A program made the translations under genes and the position numbers. The notes beneath the pieces were generated by a model. The model saw nothing but the letters and a program-made list of their open reading frames with translations, made no database searches and was not told the origin of the DNA. From Clostridia bacterium (lineage in GTDB: Bacteria; Bacillota; Clostridia; Christensenellales; Borkfalkiaceae), in the NCBI GenBank assembly GCA_021202395.1, contig JAJQDC010000033.1:1-43065 (forward strand): 43,065 nt of DNA. The letters are read 5' to 3'. Positions 7,059 through 16,558 of the stretch are shown piece by piece (the stretch's first letter is position 1; every line of letters begins with the position of its first letter).

Positions 7059-7301
7059 TTAACTTAACCATAAATATGCTATAAGCATCATAAATAGTCC
7101 CACAAAAATTATTATGCCGAACATCGGCGCAAATGCGGCAAACGCCGCACGTATCATTTTGCGCTGTTCCTTTCTGCTGATTTTTGCAGGCTTTTCTTTA
7201 TTCTTTTTTTTGTAAGGGTCGTACCACCGCATCCCGTCTACATTCATATCGGCGAACGTAGTTTCGGTATCAAGGTCGTCGTCTTTACGCTTGTCTGCCA
7301 T
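7059..7301 (-). CDS. Small membrane protein at the end of the opp operon
   Basis: An 80-residue protein not recognised as a known family. The first 50 residues are charged and soluble (DKRKDDDLD, YKKKNKEKPAK); a single hydrophobic helix spans about 53-78. The start at 7301 is chosen because AGGAAGG lies eight bases upstream; a longer upstream reading frame would overlap oppF much further. It overlaps the oppF end by 17 bases, so it is probably translated with it. It may be an accessory or assembly protein of the transporter, but nothing in its sequence proves that. Confidence 0.7.
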   Translation of the reverse strand: MADKRKDDDLDTETTFADMNVDGMRWYDPYKKKNKEKPAKISRKEQRKMIRAAFAAFAPMFGIIIFVGLFMMLIAYLWLS

Positions 7302-8505
7302 GTAAATGACCTTCCTTTTTTGCCTGTGCGGCTGCTGCTTCGGCTGCGGCTCGCTCGTCTTGCTCTTTTGCCAGACGCTCGTATTCCGCATTCTCTTCTG
7401 CAGTGTTGTAAAGGTGGCAGGCACAGTAATGCCCGTCTTCTATCTCTTTATAGGCAGGGTTAAAGCGTGAACATACATCCATGCAGCTTTCGCATCTGGT
7501 GTGGAACTTGCAGCCCGAAGGGGGATTTACGGGTGAAGGTATATCGCCCTGAAGTATGATCCTGTTCATCTTTACGTGCGGGTTGGGCACGGGTACGGCA
7601 GAAAACAGCGCCTTTGTGTAGGGGTGAAGGGTATTTTCGAATATCCTTTCCTTAGTGCCGTATTCTACCATGGTGCCAAGGTACATTACGCCTACTTCGT
7701 CTGAAATATGCTTTACTACCGAAAGGTCGTGCGATATAAATACGTAGGTAAGACCAAGTTCCTGCTGTAATTCTTTAAGCATATTTATTATCTGCGCCTG
7801 TATAGAAACGTCCAGAGCCGAAACGGGCTCGTCGCAGATAACAAGGTCGGGGCGGAGAGCAAGCGCACGCGCTATGCAGATACGCTGCCTTTGTCCGCCT
7901 GAAAATTCGTGGGGATAGCGCCCGTAGTAATGGGGCTGCAGCCCGCACATCTTCATTACGCTTAAAACATATTCCTGGTAATTTTCTTTGGTGCAGATTT
8001 TGTGGTGCAGTGCGGCTTCGCCAATTATCGCGCCTACCGTAAGGCGGGGCGACAGGCTTGCGTAAGGGTCCTGGAAAATCATCTGCATATTGGGGCGCAG
8101 TTTATCAAAGTCGCCTTCGCTTAATGCCGAAACCTTTTGCCCTTTAAACCATATGTCGCCGCCTGTTACGTCGTAAAGGCGCAATATGGTCCTGCCCATA
8201 GTGGTTTTGCCGCATCCACTTTCGCCCACTATGCCAAGCGTCTTGCCCTTATTTATTTTGAATGAAACGCCGTCTACCGCCTTTAAAAACTTTGTAGGCT
8301 TGCCCAAAAGGTTTTTATCTACCGCAAAGTACTTTTTTAAATCGTCTATCTCTAACAGGGGATCTGTTTCGGGGTTGTAAGGGCGGGTTTCGTAAACAGG
8401 TTTATCTTTATGGAAAAAGTTCTTTTTAGCTTGCGCCTGTTCTTCTGCAGCGGGCGTTGCGGCAGGTTCTTCGGTATCTATTCTTTCTACCTTATTTTCA
8501 GCCAT
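7285..8505 (-). CDS. oppF: Oligopeptide ABC transporter ATPase OppF
   Basis: A 406-residue ABC ATPase. Walker A (GESGCGKT, about 94-101), Q-loop FQDPYASLSP, signature SGGQRQR and Walker B LVICDEP are intact. The C-terminal oligopeptide-transporter domain carries cysteines (CKFHTRCESCMDVC) that in the family can bind an Fe-S cluster. It energises peptide import together with OppD. The start at 8505 is preferred over an in-frame ATG at 8523 because AGGAGGG lies five bases before the former; this leaves an 8-base overlap with oppD (ATGGCTGA). The N-terminal 45 residues and the Ala/Glu-rich C-terminal tail are longer than usual. Confidence 0.93.
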   Translation of the reverse strand: MAENKVERIDTEEPAATPAAEEQAQAKKNFFHKDKPVYETRPYNPETDPLLEIDDLKKYFAVDKNLLGKPTKFLKAVDGVSFKINKGKTLGIVGESGCGKTTMGRTILRLYDVTGGDIWFKGQKVSALSEGDFDKLRPNMQMIFQDPYASLSPRLTVGAIIGEAALHHKICTKENYQEYVLSVMKMCGLQPHYYGRYPHEFSGGQRQRICIARALALRPDLVICDEPVSALDVSIQAQIINMLKELQQELGLTYVFISHDLSVVKHISDEVGVMYLGTMVEYGTKERIFENTLHPYTKALFSAVPVPNPHVKMNRIILQGDIPSPVNPPSGCKFHTRCESCMDVCSRFNPAYKEIEDGHYCACHLYNTAEENAEYERLAKEQDERAAAEAAAAQAKKEGHLHGRQA

Positions 8506-9820
8506 CTGTACCCTCCTGCTCATCTTCGTTAATTTTCATATCCTTGTAAAGGTAGCAAGAAACGCTGTGCGTGTCGCTTACCTTAATAAGTTCGGGATAT
8601 TTCCCTGCGCATTCTTCTTTGCACATTTCGCACCTGTCGCGGAAGTAGCAGTAATTGGGCATGTCTACAGGGTTGGGTACAAAGCCGGGTATGCAGTAAA
8701 GGCTGTCTACTTCGCCGTCTACCGTGGGTTTGCTCTTTTGCAGGCCGATGGTATAAGGGTGAAGCGGGCGGTCGTATATATCTTCTGCCGTGCCCATCTC
8801 TATTATCTTGCCGGCATACATAACCACAACGTAGTCCGCCATCTCGGCAACGACGCCCAGATCGTGCGTTATAAGCATTATACTGCCGTTTATTTTGCCC
8901 TTGATCTCGCGCAAAAGGTCAAGTATCTGCGCCTGTATGGTAACGTCAAGCGCGGTTGTGGGCTCGTCTGCAACTATAAGTTTTGGATTGCACAAAAGCG
9001 CCATTGCAATCATTACCCTTTGGCGCATACCGCCGGAAAGTTCGTGGGGATATTTTTTGTAAACGCCTTCGGGGTCGGCAATGCCTACAAGGTTCAACAT
9101 CTCTATACTGCGCTCTTTAACGCGCTGTTTGGATATGCCTTCTATATGAAGTTTGCCTACTTCGTCAAGCTGGTTGCCTATGGTAAACACGGGGTTTAAA
9201 GAAGTCATAGGCTCCTGAAAGATCATGGCGATTTCCCTTCCGCGGATGGTACGCATGATTTCTGTAGGCATCTTTGCAATGTCTACCACCTTTTCTTCCA
9301 TCTCGTAAAGGTTGCCGCCAAGCTCGTTCTTTTTTATAATGGGCTTGCCCTTTTCGTTAAGCTTAACCTTTTCTTCGCCGTCTACTATCTCCGTTTCGTA
9401 CACGGGTATTTTTTTGCCGAGTTTGTCGCGCTTGAACATGTTTGAGCGGAACCTTATGCTGCCGCTTACTATCTGCCCGCTGGGCGCCTGCACAAGCTGC
9501 ATTAAAGAAAGGGATGTTACGCTTTTGCCGCATCCGCTTTCGCCTACCACGCCCACGGTAGAGCCTGCAGGTATGTTGAACGTTACGCCGTCTACCGCTT
9601 TAACCGTGCCCGTATCGGTAAAAAAGTATGTATGCAGATCTTCAAACTCAACTATGTTGTTGTCGTCTTTCATCTGCGTAACGTATTCGCTTTCGTGCGC
9701 CTTACGTTTTTTATACTTTTCAAACTTACGCATCTGCACAGAGTTTTCTTTGGCGATACGCTTAGACTCTTTGCCGCTTATATAATGCTGTTTATTTTGC
9801 TGTTTAAGATCGTCAGCCAT
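8498..9820 (-). CDS. oppD: Oligopeptide ABC transporter ATPase OppD
   Basis: A 440-residue ABC ATPase with Walker A GESGCGKS (93-100), Q-loop FQEPMTSLNP (201-210), signature LSGGMRQR (261-268), Walker B LIVADEP (281-287) and a C-terminal oligopeptide domain with CYFRDRCEMCKEEC. Two features are unusual: a basic N-terminal extension of about 50 residues, and a charged insertion of roughly 55 residues (about 127-183) between Walker A and the Q-loop. The ribosome site GAGG lies inside the end of oppC, three bases separate the genes, and the product pairs with OppF. Confidence 0.93.
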   Translation of the reverse strand: MADDLKQQNKQHYISGKESKRIAKENSVQMRKFEKYKKRKAHESEYVTQMKDDNNIVEFEDLHTYFFTDTGTVKAVDGVTFNIPAGSTVGVVGESGCGKSVTSLSLMQLVQAPSGQIVSGSIRFRSNMFKRDKLGKKIPVYETEIVDGEEKVKLNEKGKPIIKKNELGGNLYEMEEKVVDIAKMPTEIMRTIRGREIAMIFQEPMTSLNPVFTIGNQLDEVGKLHIEGISKQRVKERSIEMLNLVGIADPEGVYKKYPHELSGGMRQRVMIAMALLCNPKLIVADEPTTALDVTIQAQILDLLREIKGKINGSIMLITHDLGVVAEMADYVVVMYAGKIIEMGTAEDIYDRPLHPYTIGLQKSKPTVDGEVDSLYCIPGFVPNPVDMPNYCYFRDRCEMCKEECAGKYPELIKVSDTHSVSCYLYKDMKINEDEQEGTDG

Positions 9821-9823
9821 AAA

Positions 9824-10906
9824 TTACCTCTTCATTTTAGGGTCAAAGGCGTCCCTTAACCCGTCGCCTACGAAGTTGAAAGCAAGAACTGCCAGAGTAA
9901 TACAAACGCCCGAACCCAGCCAAAAGTTAGGATAGTACTGAAGGTAAGTAAGATCAGAAGACGACTGGATCATGGTGCCCCACGTGGCGGTGCCCAGCGG
10001 TGCGCCAAGGTTTAAGTAACCAAGCGTGGCTTCCATAAGGATAGTGCTGCCCAGACCTAACGTCATAGAAACTATAAGCTGCGGTATAACGTTAGGCAGC
10101 AGGTGCCTGAATATTTTTGACGCTGTGGACAGACCCGAACACTTTGCGGCAAGCATAAAGTCTTGCTCCCTTAGCGACAGAATCTGCCCGCGGACCAGCC
10201 TTGCGGTGCCCCCCCAGCTCATAAGAGCCATAATAAGCATCATGTAATACAGCTTGCTTATTGTAGTAATATCATCAAATATAACCGATAGTATAAGCAG
10301 TATCGGCAGCGTTGGTATGCACGCAAGAACGTCTACTATACGCATTATAAGGTTATCTACCCAGCCGCCGAAGTAGCCCGATATGCCGCCCAGCACTACG
10401 CCGATAAGCATTTCTACCAGCACGACTACAAAGCCTATGGTTAAAGATACCCTACCGCCGTACATAAGGCGGGTGAATATGTCGTAACCGTGGCTGTCGG
10501 TGCCCATCCAGTGCTGCCAGCTTATTTTGCCGTTTGCGTTGACCGTGGGGTATGTAAGCGATACTGCATAGGCAACCGTGTCATTGCCGTCATCATCAGT
10601 ATAATGGAATGCCGTAACTGTAACGGTAGGTTCAATATTATCCGGGTTGGTATCTACCGTTTTTTCTCCCCAGGGGGAAAACAGCGGACCTACAAAGCTG
10701 AAAAGGAACAGCGCAAGCAAAAGCACAAGCCCTATTACAGACAGTTTAGAGCGGAAGAACCGCTTTGCCACCGTTCTGCCAGGGGATAATGCCTTTACCC
10801 TGTCGTTTAAGTTTTCGCCGTGAAGGTCGTCGTTATAGCCGCCGATCCCGCTTGCGGGTGCTGTTTCTTCTGCGGCAGATGTGTTGTTTATAACTTCTTC
10901 TTCCAT
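9824..10906 (-). CDS. oppC: Oligopeptide ABC transporter permease OppC
   Basis: A 360-residue inner-membrane permease. An N-terminal cytoplasmic segment of about 45 residues precedes the first helix (about 53-75). An external loop (about 78-137) is followed by the five-helix binding-protein-dependent transport domain, with the EAA-like loop LAAKCSGLSTASKIFRHLLP. It pairs with OppB to form the peptide channel. It lies 9 bases after oppB and uses GGGTG as ribosome site. Confidence 0.93.
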   Translation of the reverse strand: MEEEVINNTSAAEETAPASGIGGYNDDLHGENLNDRVKALSPGRTVAKRFFRSKLSVIGLVLLLALFLFSFVGPLFSPWGEKTVDTNPDNIEPTVTVTAFHYTDDDGNDTVAYAVSLTYPTVNANGKISWQHWMGTDSHGYDIFTRLMYGGRVSLTIGFVVVLVEMLIGVVLGGISGYFGGWVDNLIMRIVDVLACIPTLPILLILSVIFDDITTISKLYYMMLIMALMSWGGTARLVRGQILSLREQDFMLAAKCSGLSTASKIFRHLLPNVIPQLIVSMTLGLGSTILMEATLGYLNLGAPLGTATWGTMIQSSSDLTYLQYYPNFWLGSGVCITLAVLAFNFVGDGLRDAFDPKMKR

Positions 10907-10915
10907 ATTATCACC

Positions 10916-11914
10916 CTACTTTGTAAGTTTAACCCTGGGGTCTACCAATGCGTACGCAAGGTCAGAGAGCAATATACCTATTACCGTAAGTACGGCTATA
11001 AACATATTGTACCCCATAATAAACGGTATGTCGCCGTCTACCAGAGCCTGGTACGCCGTGTTGCCGATGCCCGGCAGGTTGAACACTGTTTCGGTAATCA
11101 TTGCGCCGCCGAACAGTCCGGGAAGCGTGCCCGCAAGCATTGTAACAAGCGGTATCATGGTATTGCGGAAAACATGCTTGTAAACAACCTTGTTTTCTGA
11201 AAGCCCCTTTGCGCGGGCTGTACGGATGTAGTCTGCATTAAGCACTTCAAGGGTGTTCGTACGCATATACCTTACCATAGAGCCTACGCTTATAAGGGTA
11301 AGCACTATAAGGGGCAGAACAAGGTGCCAGCACATATTGCCGAACGTTTCTATCCACGAAGCGTCGGCGGCTAAACTTGCCGAATACAGCTTGCCCGTTT
11401 CAAACCACCCCAGGTCTACGGCGAACCACTTTATCATAAGGTTGCCCAAAAAGAACGTGGGGAAGGAAATGCCTATCATGGTAAGAACGGTTACCGTGTA
11501 GTCAAGCTTGCCGTACTGGTTGCAGGCGCACTTTATGCCAAGGGGTATAGCTATTATAAGTTCAAGTATAAGCGATACAAAGGATATACCAAAAGAAAGG
11601 CCCATATTTTCAAATATAATGTCTTCTACGTCCTGGCCGTACTTCCAGCTTACGCCAAGGTCGCCCTGTAAAACGTTGCCCAGCCAGCTGAAATAGCCCG
11701 AGATTATCCCCCAGAAGCTGTTATCGTCCAGCCCGTACAAAGCCTTCATCCTTTCAAGTTCGCTTTCGTCCATAGCGCCGCTTGTCAGAAGCCCGTAGAA
11801 CTTTGTTTCTATTATGCTTGTAGGCATACATCTTACCAGGGCGTAAAGTATTATAGATACGCCAAGGAGTATGAATACTGCAAGCAGCAATCTTTTTACT
11901 ATGTATTTTGCCAT
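10916..11914 (-). CDS. oppB: Oligopeptide ABC transporter permease OppB
   Basis: A 332-residue permease with six predicted helices and the EAA loop TARAKGLSENKVVYKHVFRN. The N-terminus (KYIVKRLLLAVFILLGVSII) is typical of OppB/DppB. AGGAG lies nine bases before the ATG. A 255-base gap holding a family B repeat separates it from oppA, so expression may differ from that of oppA. Confidence 0.93.
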   Translation of the reverse strand: MAKYIVKRLLLAVFILLGVSIILYALVRCMPTSIIETKFYGLLTSGAMDESELERMKALYGLDDNSFWGIISGYFSWLGNVLQGDLGVSWKYGQDVEDIIFENMGLSFGISFVSLILELIIAIPLGIKCACNQYGKLDYTVTVLTMIGISFPTFFLGNLMIKWFAVDLGWFETGKLYSASLAADASWIETFGNMCWHLVLPLIVLTLISVGSMVRYMRTNTLEVLNADYIRTARAKGLSENKVVYKHVFRNTMIPLVTMLAGTLPGLFGGAMITETVFNLPGIGNTAYQALVDGDIPFIMGYNMFIAVLTVIGILLSDLAYALVDPRVKLTK

Positions 11915-11996
11915 TTAGTAAAACTCCTGTACTTTGCGGCGGTTGCCGCAAATGAGTTGGTTGAATAGTTGATATTTTACAATCAGCTGAATCGGT

Positions 11997-12158
11997 TGGA
12001 GATCTCTCCACGCGTTCGCTCTCGCTCACTTGGTCGAGATGACAGGCGGCGACGCCGCCTGTACAGCCCGCAGGGCTGTCATTTCGAGCGGAACAAAGTG
12101 AAGCCGAGAAATCTCCTGCCTTCAGCCTTTTGTTACAGTGCAACAAAAGTTGCAAATG
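11997..12158. repeat. MITE-like repeat, family B copy 2
   Basis: Lies between oppA and oppB. It opens with GGAGATCTCTCC and contains hairpins CAGGCGGC-gac-GCCGCCTG and CAGCCC-gca-GGGCTG, then TCATTTCGAGCGGAAC and GAGAAATCTCC. It closes with the GCAAC-aaaa-GTTGC stem (12140-12153). As part of the operon transcript it could form hairpins that affect oppB levels relative to oppA. Confidence 0.7.
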
Positions 12159-12169
12159 TTTTTTAACTA

Positions 12170-14818
12170 TTAATTATATTCAATTTCCCAGATTCTGTCT
12201 ATAAGCGAAGAATAGCATGTGGGGTTAGAGCTAAGCGAGCTTGCCTTTATAACGTTTTTGTTGTAAACTTCGTTATCCATCCTTTGGTAGGTGGGAAGTT
12301 CTACCGCAAGTTCCATAACCAGGTCAAGTGCGTCGGAATAGAGCGCTGCACGGTTGCTCTGGTTGTTAGTTTCCCTTGCGTCGTCTATAACGTCGCTGAG
12401 TTCCTGTATGATGTCATATTCATACTGCCAGTCAGAAGGGTTCTGCAAAATTTCGGTATAGTTCCAGTTCTTAACGCTGCTTGCCGTACTGTCTTTATGG
12501 TAAACCTGGTACATATCGGGGTCTATTGCCGAAGACCACGCTGCCGCCCACACTTCAAGGTTGCCAGTTGCAAGTTTATTCAGCGCGGTAGAGTCTGTTT
12601 TTACGGTAATATCAAAGCCGCACTGTTCAAGGAACTCTTCTGCATCGCAGAACATATCGTATGCGGGGTGGTCGGTTGTATCGCCCGCTATGGTAAACGT
12701 GAACTTACACGTTGTTGTGCCGTTGGTATAAATGCCATCGCTGTTCTTGTAATACCCTGCGCTCTCCATCATGTTTTCTATTGTGGATACGCTGGTGGTA
12801 TAATCGTAATAAGCCGTACAGCCTGTGGGGTATGCCCACGAAGTTTTACTCATCGGGCGGTAAATGGTATCGGAATACGTTGTGGTGTAGTAGTTTTTAA
12901 CTATAAGCGACGTATTCATAGACATCATAAGCACCTGCCTTACCGTTACGTCGGGCACAAACTTGGGGTTGATGCCCACGTAGCCGTAGCCGTTTGTGTA
13001 ATACAGCGTACTTGCGTCAAGATAACTGCTTGCCGAAGACAGCTGGCTCTGGTTCTGCACTGTTGCCGAAGGGGTGCCGTAGTCTACCTCTTGCTCTAAC
13101 AGAGCCGAAAGTACTGTGTTATCGCTCATTTCGCTGTAAACGATATACTTTATTTTGGCGTTGTTAATGCCTTCGCCCATGGTATAGAAGTATTCGTTGC
13201 GCATGTAATATACGTATTTGTTTGCGTAGAAGGTAGCCGAAGTGCCTTCGGTACCCGACGAGTTGGAAGCCGCATAGGGGCCTGCGCCTACGGGCAGCCT
13301 GTTCTTTGAAGTGTCGTTTAATACGTCGTCAAAGAAGTCGCTGTTGCCGCACTCTACGCCGAATTCCGTAAGCTGGTAAGTTTTGTCGCCGTTATCCCAG
13401 TTTTCTACGTAAGCCGCATAATCGTTCTGCGCTGCCTGAACGTAGTTTTTGCCGCCCCATGTGCCCGAATAATAATGCAGGGGACATACTGAAAATGCAA
13501 AGTTCCATATAGCCTTGGGGTCTACGCCGTTGATTGTTATTGTTAAAACGTCGTACGTGCCGTCAAGCTGTTCGCCGTCAAACGCCGTAACCCTTGAAGT
13601 TGTTACGCCCGATATGGTCTGCACAACAAGGCTGCCGCCATTGTTTGCCTTAAGCTCTTCGTAATATTCGGTACGGGCTTCGCCTGCAAACTTTTCAAGC
13701 GCTTCGCTTGCCGTTGCCCAGTACTGCACGATTTCTGCAATCTTGCTCTTGTTGGTTACGCCGCCGTCGGCTGTGTAGCCGCCCGTAAAGCTTTCCCATA
13801 CTTCGTTTATGCAGTAGTCGCGCACTACGTATTCAATAGCGTTTTCCCTGCTGTAGCCCTGGTTAGTATAAGCGGCTATAAGGCTTTCGTCTGCCTTTAC
13901 TGCGGCTATATCATCGGGCCATGTACCTGCTGAATAGTACTCCCCTTCGTCTAACGTGGTTACGTACTTGCCGTTGGCGTCCTTAACCTGAACGGTTGCG
14001 CCGTTGCTGTTGGTTGTGGTGGCTACGGAAATTACGCCTTCCTGCAAAAGGTAAGCCTGCCATGTTTCGGTAAAGTTATATTCGTAAGTGTCTTCATCAC
14101 GGCTGCCGAAGGAATCTTCTACGTCCGTCCAGTCAGAAGTAAGTTCATCATAGAACAGCTCTTTAACCGTCTCTATATCGGCAAGAATCTGGTCGGTAGA
14201 AGCTATAGAGCCGCCGCAGTAGTTAACTATGTTGGTAATCCTTTGCTGGCCCTGCGCGGTAAAGTAGCTTGAGCCTGAAGACGTGGAATCGTCTGTAAGG
14301 GTTGCGTCCTGTTCACGGTAAGCGTTAAGACCTTGTATGTCGTTTGAATAGAGCGTTGCAGAACCTGTGTACGCCATATCGATATTTACGTACAGGCTGA
14401 ACAGCACGTCCATTATGGTAAGGTCTTCGCCGTCAGAAAATTTCATGCCGTTTTTAATAAGGAATGAATAGGTGGTGTATTCCGTATTGTCGCTTGTGGC
14501 AGAATCGCTGTTTACCTCTTGCCCGTTAGAGTTGTAAGAGGTTACGGTGTAATCTTTTACTACCGTGGGGTAATCTTCGCCGCAGACGATGTTGCCGTTT
14601 GCATCGGTGGCAAGCATGCTTGCCTGCGTCATAGAAACTACTGTGCCGTCGTTGGCGGCTGTGTAAAAGAACGGGTTAAAGTTGCCGTCTATCGCGCCGA
14701 TTGCCATAGAAAATTTACGTGTTTCGTTGTCGTATTCCGACGCCGAGCATGCAAATGTAGGCAATACAAGCATAGCGCATAAGCCGACTATAAGACCGCT
14801 TTTTACTATCTTTTTCAT
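12170..14818 (-). CDS. oppA: Oligopeptide-binding lipoprotein OppA (SBP family 5)
   Basis: An 882-residue extracytoplasmic solute-binding protein. The signal peptide ends at a lipobox-like PTFAC with C24 as the lipidated residue. The opening FSMAIGAIDGNFNPFF, then NGMKFSDGEDLTIMDVLFSL and the C-terminal AAWSSAIDPDMYQVYH region match peptide-binding family 5. At 882 residues it is much longer than the usual 520-600; extra acidic, Tyr-rich segments lie in the middle (about 150-420). AAAGGAGG sits nine bases before the ATG. It is expected to deliver peptides to OppBCDF. The long form recalls large clostridial OppA proteins, but its ligand cannot be read from sequence. Confidence 0.92.
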   Translation of the reverse strand: MKKIVKSGLIVGLCAMLVLPTFACSASEYDNETRKFSMAIGAIDGNFNPFFYTAANDGTVVSMTQASMLATDANGNIVCGEDYPTVVKDYTVTSYNSNGQEVNSDSATSDNTEYTTYSFLIKNGMKFSDGEDLTIMDVLFSLYVNIDMAYTGSATLYSNDIQGLNAYREQDATLTDDSTSSGSSYFTAQGQQRITNIVNYCGGSIASTDQILADIETVKELFYDELTSDWTDVEDSFGSRDEDTYEYNFTETWQAYLLQEGVISVATTTNSNGATVQVKDANGKYVTTLDEGEYYSAGTWPDDIAAVKADESLIAAYTNQGYSRENAIEYVVRDYCINEVWESFTGGYTADGGVTNKSKIAEIVQYWATASEALEKFAGEARTEYYEELKANNGGSLVVQTISGVTTSRVTAFDGEQLDGTYDVLTITINGVDPKAIWNFAFSVCPLHYYSGTWGGKNYVQAAQNDYAAYVENWDNGDKTYQLTEFGVECGNSDFFDDVLNDTSKNRLPVGAGPYAASNSSGTEGTSATFYANKYVYYMRNEYFYTMGEGINNAKIKYIVYSEMSDNTVLSALLEQEVDYGTPSATVQNQSQLSSASSYLDASTLYYTNGYGYVGINPKFVPDVTVRQVLMMSMNTSLIVKNYYTTTYSDTIYRPMSKTSWAYPTGCTAYYDYTTSVSTIENMMESAGYYKNSDGIYTNGTTTCKFTFTIAGDTTDHPAYDMFCDAEEFLEQCGFDITVKTDSTALNKLATGNLEVWAAAWSSAIDPDMYQVYHKDSTASSVKNWNYTEILQNPSDWQYEYDIIQELSDVIDDARETNNQSNRAALYSDALDLVMELAVELPTYQRMDNEVYNKNVIKASSLSSNPTCYSSLIDRIWEIEYN

Positions 14819-14849
14819 AGGGTTGTTCCTCCTTTAATGTATGTTGAAT

Positions 14850-14862
14850 CAGGTTATACCTG
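14850..14862. promoter_or_regulatory. Small dyad upstream of oppA
   Basis: A perfect 13-base palindrome CAGGT-TAT-ACCTG lies in the 53-base gap before oppA. It could be an operator or a weak RNA hairpin. There is no U-run, so it is not a terminator. Confidence 0.3.
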
Positions 14863-14871
14863 CATAATCAA

Positions 14872-16557
14872 TTAAATTTCCGCTACCTTTACGGGCGTTC
14901 CGCCTTCGCCTGCCGTTATATAAATTACAGCGTCCTGCACGTCGGCGCCGCCGTACGTTGCAATAAATTCGGCGTCGGTATCGTTTACGCCGCTGTCGGT
15001 ATTATACGTATCACGTATGCCGTACAGCCAGTTGTCGCTTTCGTATACACCGTTTATATACTGTATGTTGTTTATAATGGTGTAGCCCGTTGTGCTGGTT
15101 GAGTAGGTTGCAAGCGTTATGTTCATGGTTACGTTTTTGATTATAAGCCCGCTTATATCAAAGTCCCCTGCAGCCGTTCCCGTGGCAGACATACCCAAAA
15201 GGTAAATATTCACGAACTGCACCGCCCTTGTGGTATAGGTTATGTTTACGGTGTCTATAGTAAGGCCGTAAATTTCTGCACCCTTGCGGATAATGCCGAA
15301 CAGCGCGGTAGAGCTGTTGCTTGAAAGGTTGGTTTTAGAAACGTTAAGGTTGCTTATAGTGTAGCCGTTGCCGTTAATTATTCCGCTGAATGCAGACATG
15401 GGACTTATTGTTACTTCTGAGCAGTCAATGTCTTTAAGCAGGTAATAGTTATCTGAACCGCCGTTGAACATAGACCTTACGTCTGACGCGGTGCGCAGCA
15501 CTTCCCACACGCCCGAAACACACTGTGCGTAAATGGTTACGTCCTGAGTGTTGCCGTCTTCGTCTTCTTCCGGCTTATCTATATTGGCGCCGTTAACTGG
15601 CTGGGTGCACTCTGCATCGTAATAGAATGCAAGCACCGTTGCATCGTTAAGCGTAACCGAAGAAGGGAAGCCTTCTGCATCCGAACGGGAAATCGAGCTT
15701 GACGTACCGAAGTATTCGCTGTAAATAGTTTCGCCAACGCTCACCGTTTTTGTAGTGCCCGAAGTTGTTACCGAAATGCTTGTGGCGCTTTCGCCCGACT
15801 TCATTGCAAGAACGTAGTTTATAGAAACCGATTTTGTCCAGTCGGCAACAACGTATAAATGCGTTCCGTCTTCAAGAGTCATAGAAGTATCCACTTCGTC
15901 GCCGAGTTTAAGGTCTGGCACGTTTATGGTGCTGTCGTCTGAATTCTGCTTCCTTAGCCTTACGTAATAATCGTAATCTTCCTGGCTCATCAGCCATACA
16001 TCAGTGTCGGCTTTTACGTAATACATACGGTTTGTAAGGTTGCTTAAATCAATTTCGGCATCTTCGTCAAACTCTTCGTCATCTTCGTCATCTTCGTCTT
16101 CTGACCCGGTAGAAAGTTCAGAGGTGTATTCAAAGTAGTACGACACGCTGCCATCTGCGGCGGTATGCTTAAACTGTTCAACGTCTTCGTCGGTTACGTC
16201 AAGCACAAAGTACAGTACCTCTTCTTCTTCGCCGTCGTCGTTTTCTTCGGTAAGCGTAACCTGCTGAACGTAGTACCAGCCCAAAAGGTCGTAGTTGGTG
16301 CGGTTTACGTACTGCACGCCCGAACCTTCGCTTACGTTAAAAAACTTGCTTCCGCTGGTAAATTCAACTTCCATACTCAGTATAGACGTACTCTGGCTGA
16401 AGTAACCGCCGTTTGCGTAGTAAGTTACCTGTGCCGTAATGTCGTACTTTTCAAGAATTTCCTCGTAAGATTCAAAGCCTATTGAACAGCCTGCAAAAAG
16501 GCAAGCCAGCATACACACGGCAAGGATAACTATAAGTTTTAACCTTAATTTGCTCAT
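14872..16557 (-). CDS. Surface lipoprotein with InlB-like repeat
   Basis: An acidic lipoprotein of about 561 residues. The signal peptide ends in LFAGC, giving a lipidated Cys near residue 24 from this start. The N-terminal part resembles a Listeria-Bacteroides (InlB-B) repeat (VTYYANGGYF... and YDLLGWYYV). A very acidic run of Glu/Asp follows (about 150-170), then a second InlB-like segment (ATVLAFYYDAECTQPVNGA). The last 200 residues contain a beta-helix-like pattern (FSGIINGNGYTISNLNV) as in GLUG-type surface proteins. The ATG at 16557 follows the protease stop by one base (TAA-T-ATG). An in-frame ATG at 16569 directly abuts the AGGAG site, so it is less likely. It is probably a binding partner for the protease or transporter. 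Confidence 0.75.
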   Translation of the reverse strand: MSKLRLKLIVILAVCMLACLFAGCSIGFESYEEILEKYDITAQVTYYANGGYFSQSTSILSMEVEFTSGSKFFNVSEGSGVQYVNRTNYDLLGWYYVQQVTLTEENDDGEEEEVLYFVLDVTDEDVEQFKHTAADGSVSYYFEYTSELSTGSEDEDDEDDEEFDEDAEIDLSNLTNRMYYVKADTDVWLMSQEDYDYYVRLRKQNSDDSTINVPDLKLGDEVDTSMTLEDGTHLYVVADWTKSVSINYVLAMKSGESATSISVTTSGTTKTVSVGETIYSEYFGTSSSISRSDAEGFPSSVTLNDATVLAFYYDAECTQPVNGANIDKPEEDEDGNTQDVTIYAQCVSGVWEVLRTASDVRSMFNGGSDNYYLLKDIDCSEVTISPMSAFSGIINGNGYTISNLNVSKTNLSSNSSTALFGIIRKGAEIYGLTIDTVNITYTTRAVQFVNIYLLGMSATGTAAGDFDISGLIIKNVTMNITLATYSTSTTGYTIINNIQYINGVYESDNWLYGIRDTYNTDSGVNDTDAEFIATYGGADVQDAVIYITAGEGGTPVKVAEI

Positions 16558-16558
16558 A

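Noticed and set aside
8505..8523. An earlier oppF start at 8523
   Set aside because: AGGAGGG lies between the two ATGs and serves the one at 8505; the upstream ATG has no ribosome site.
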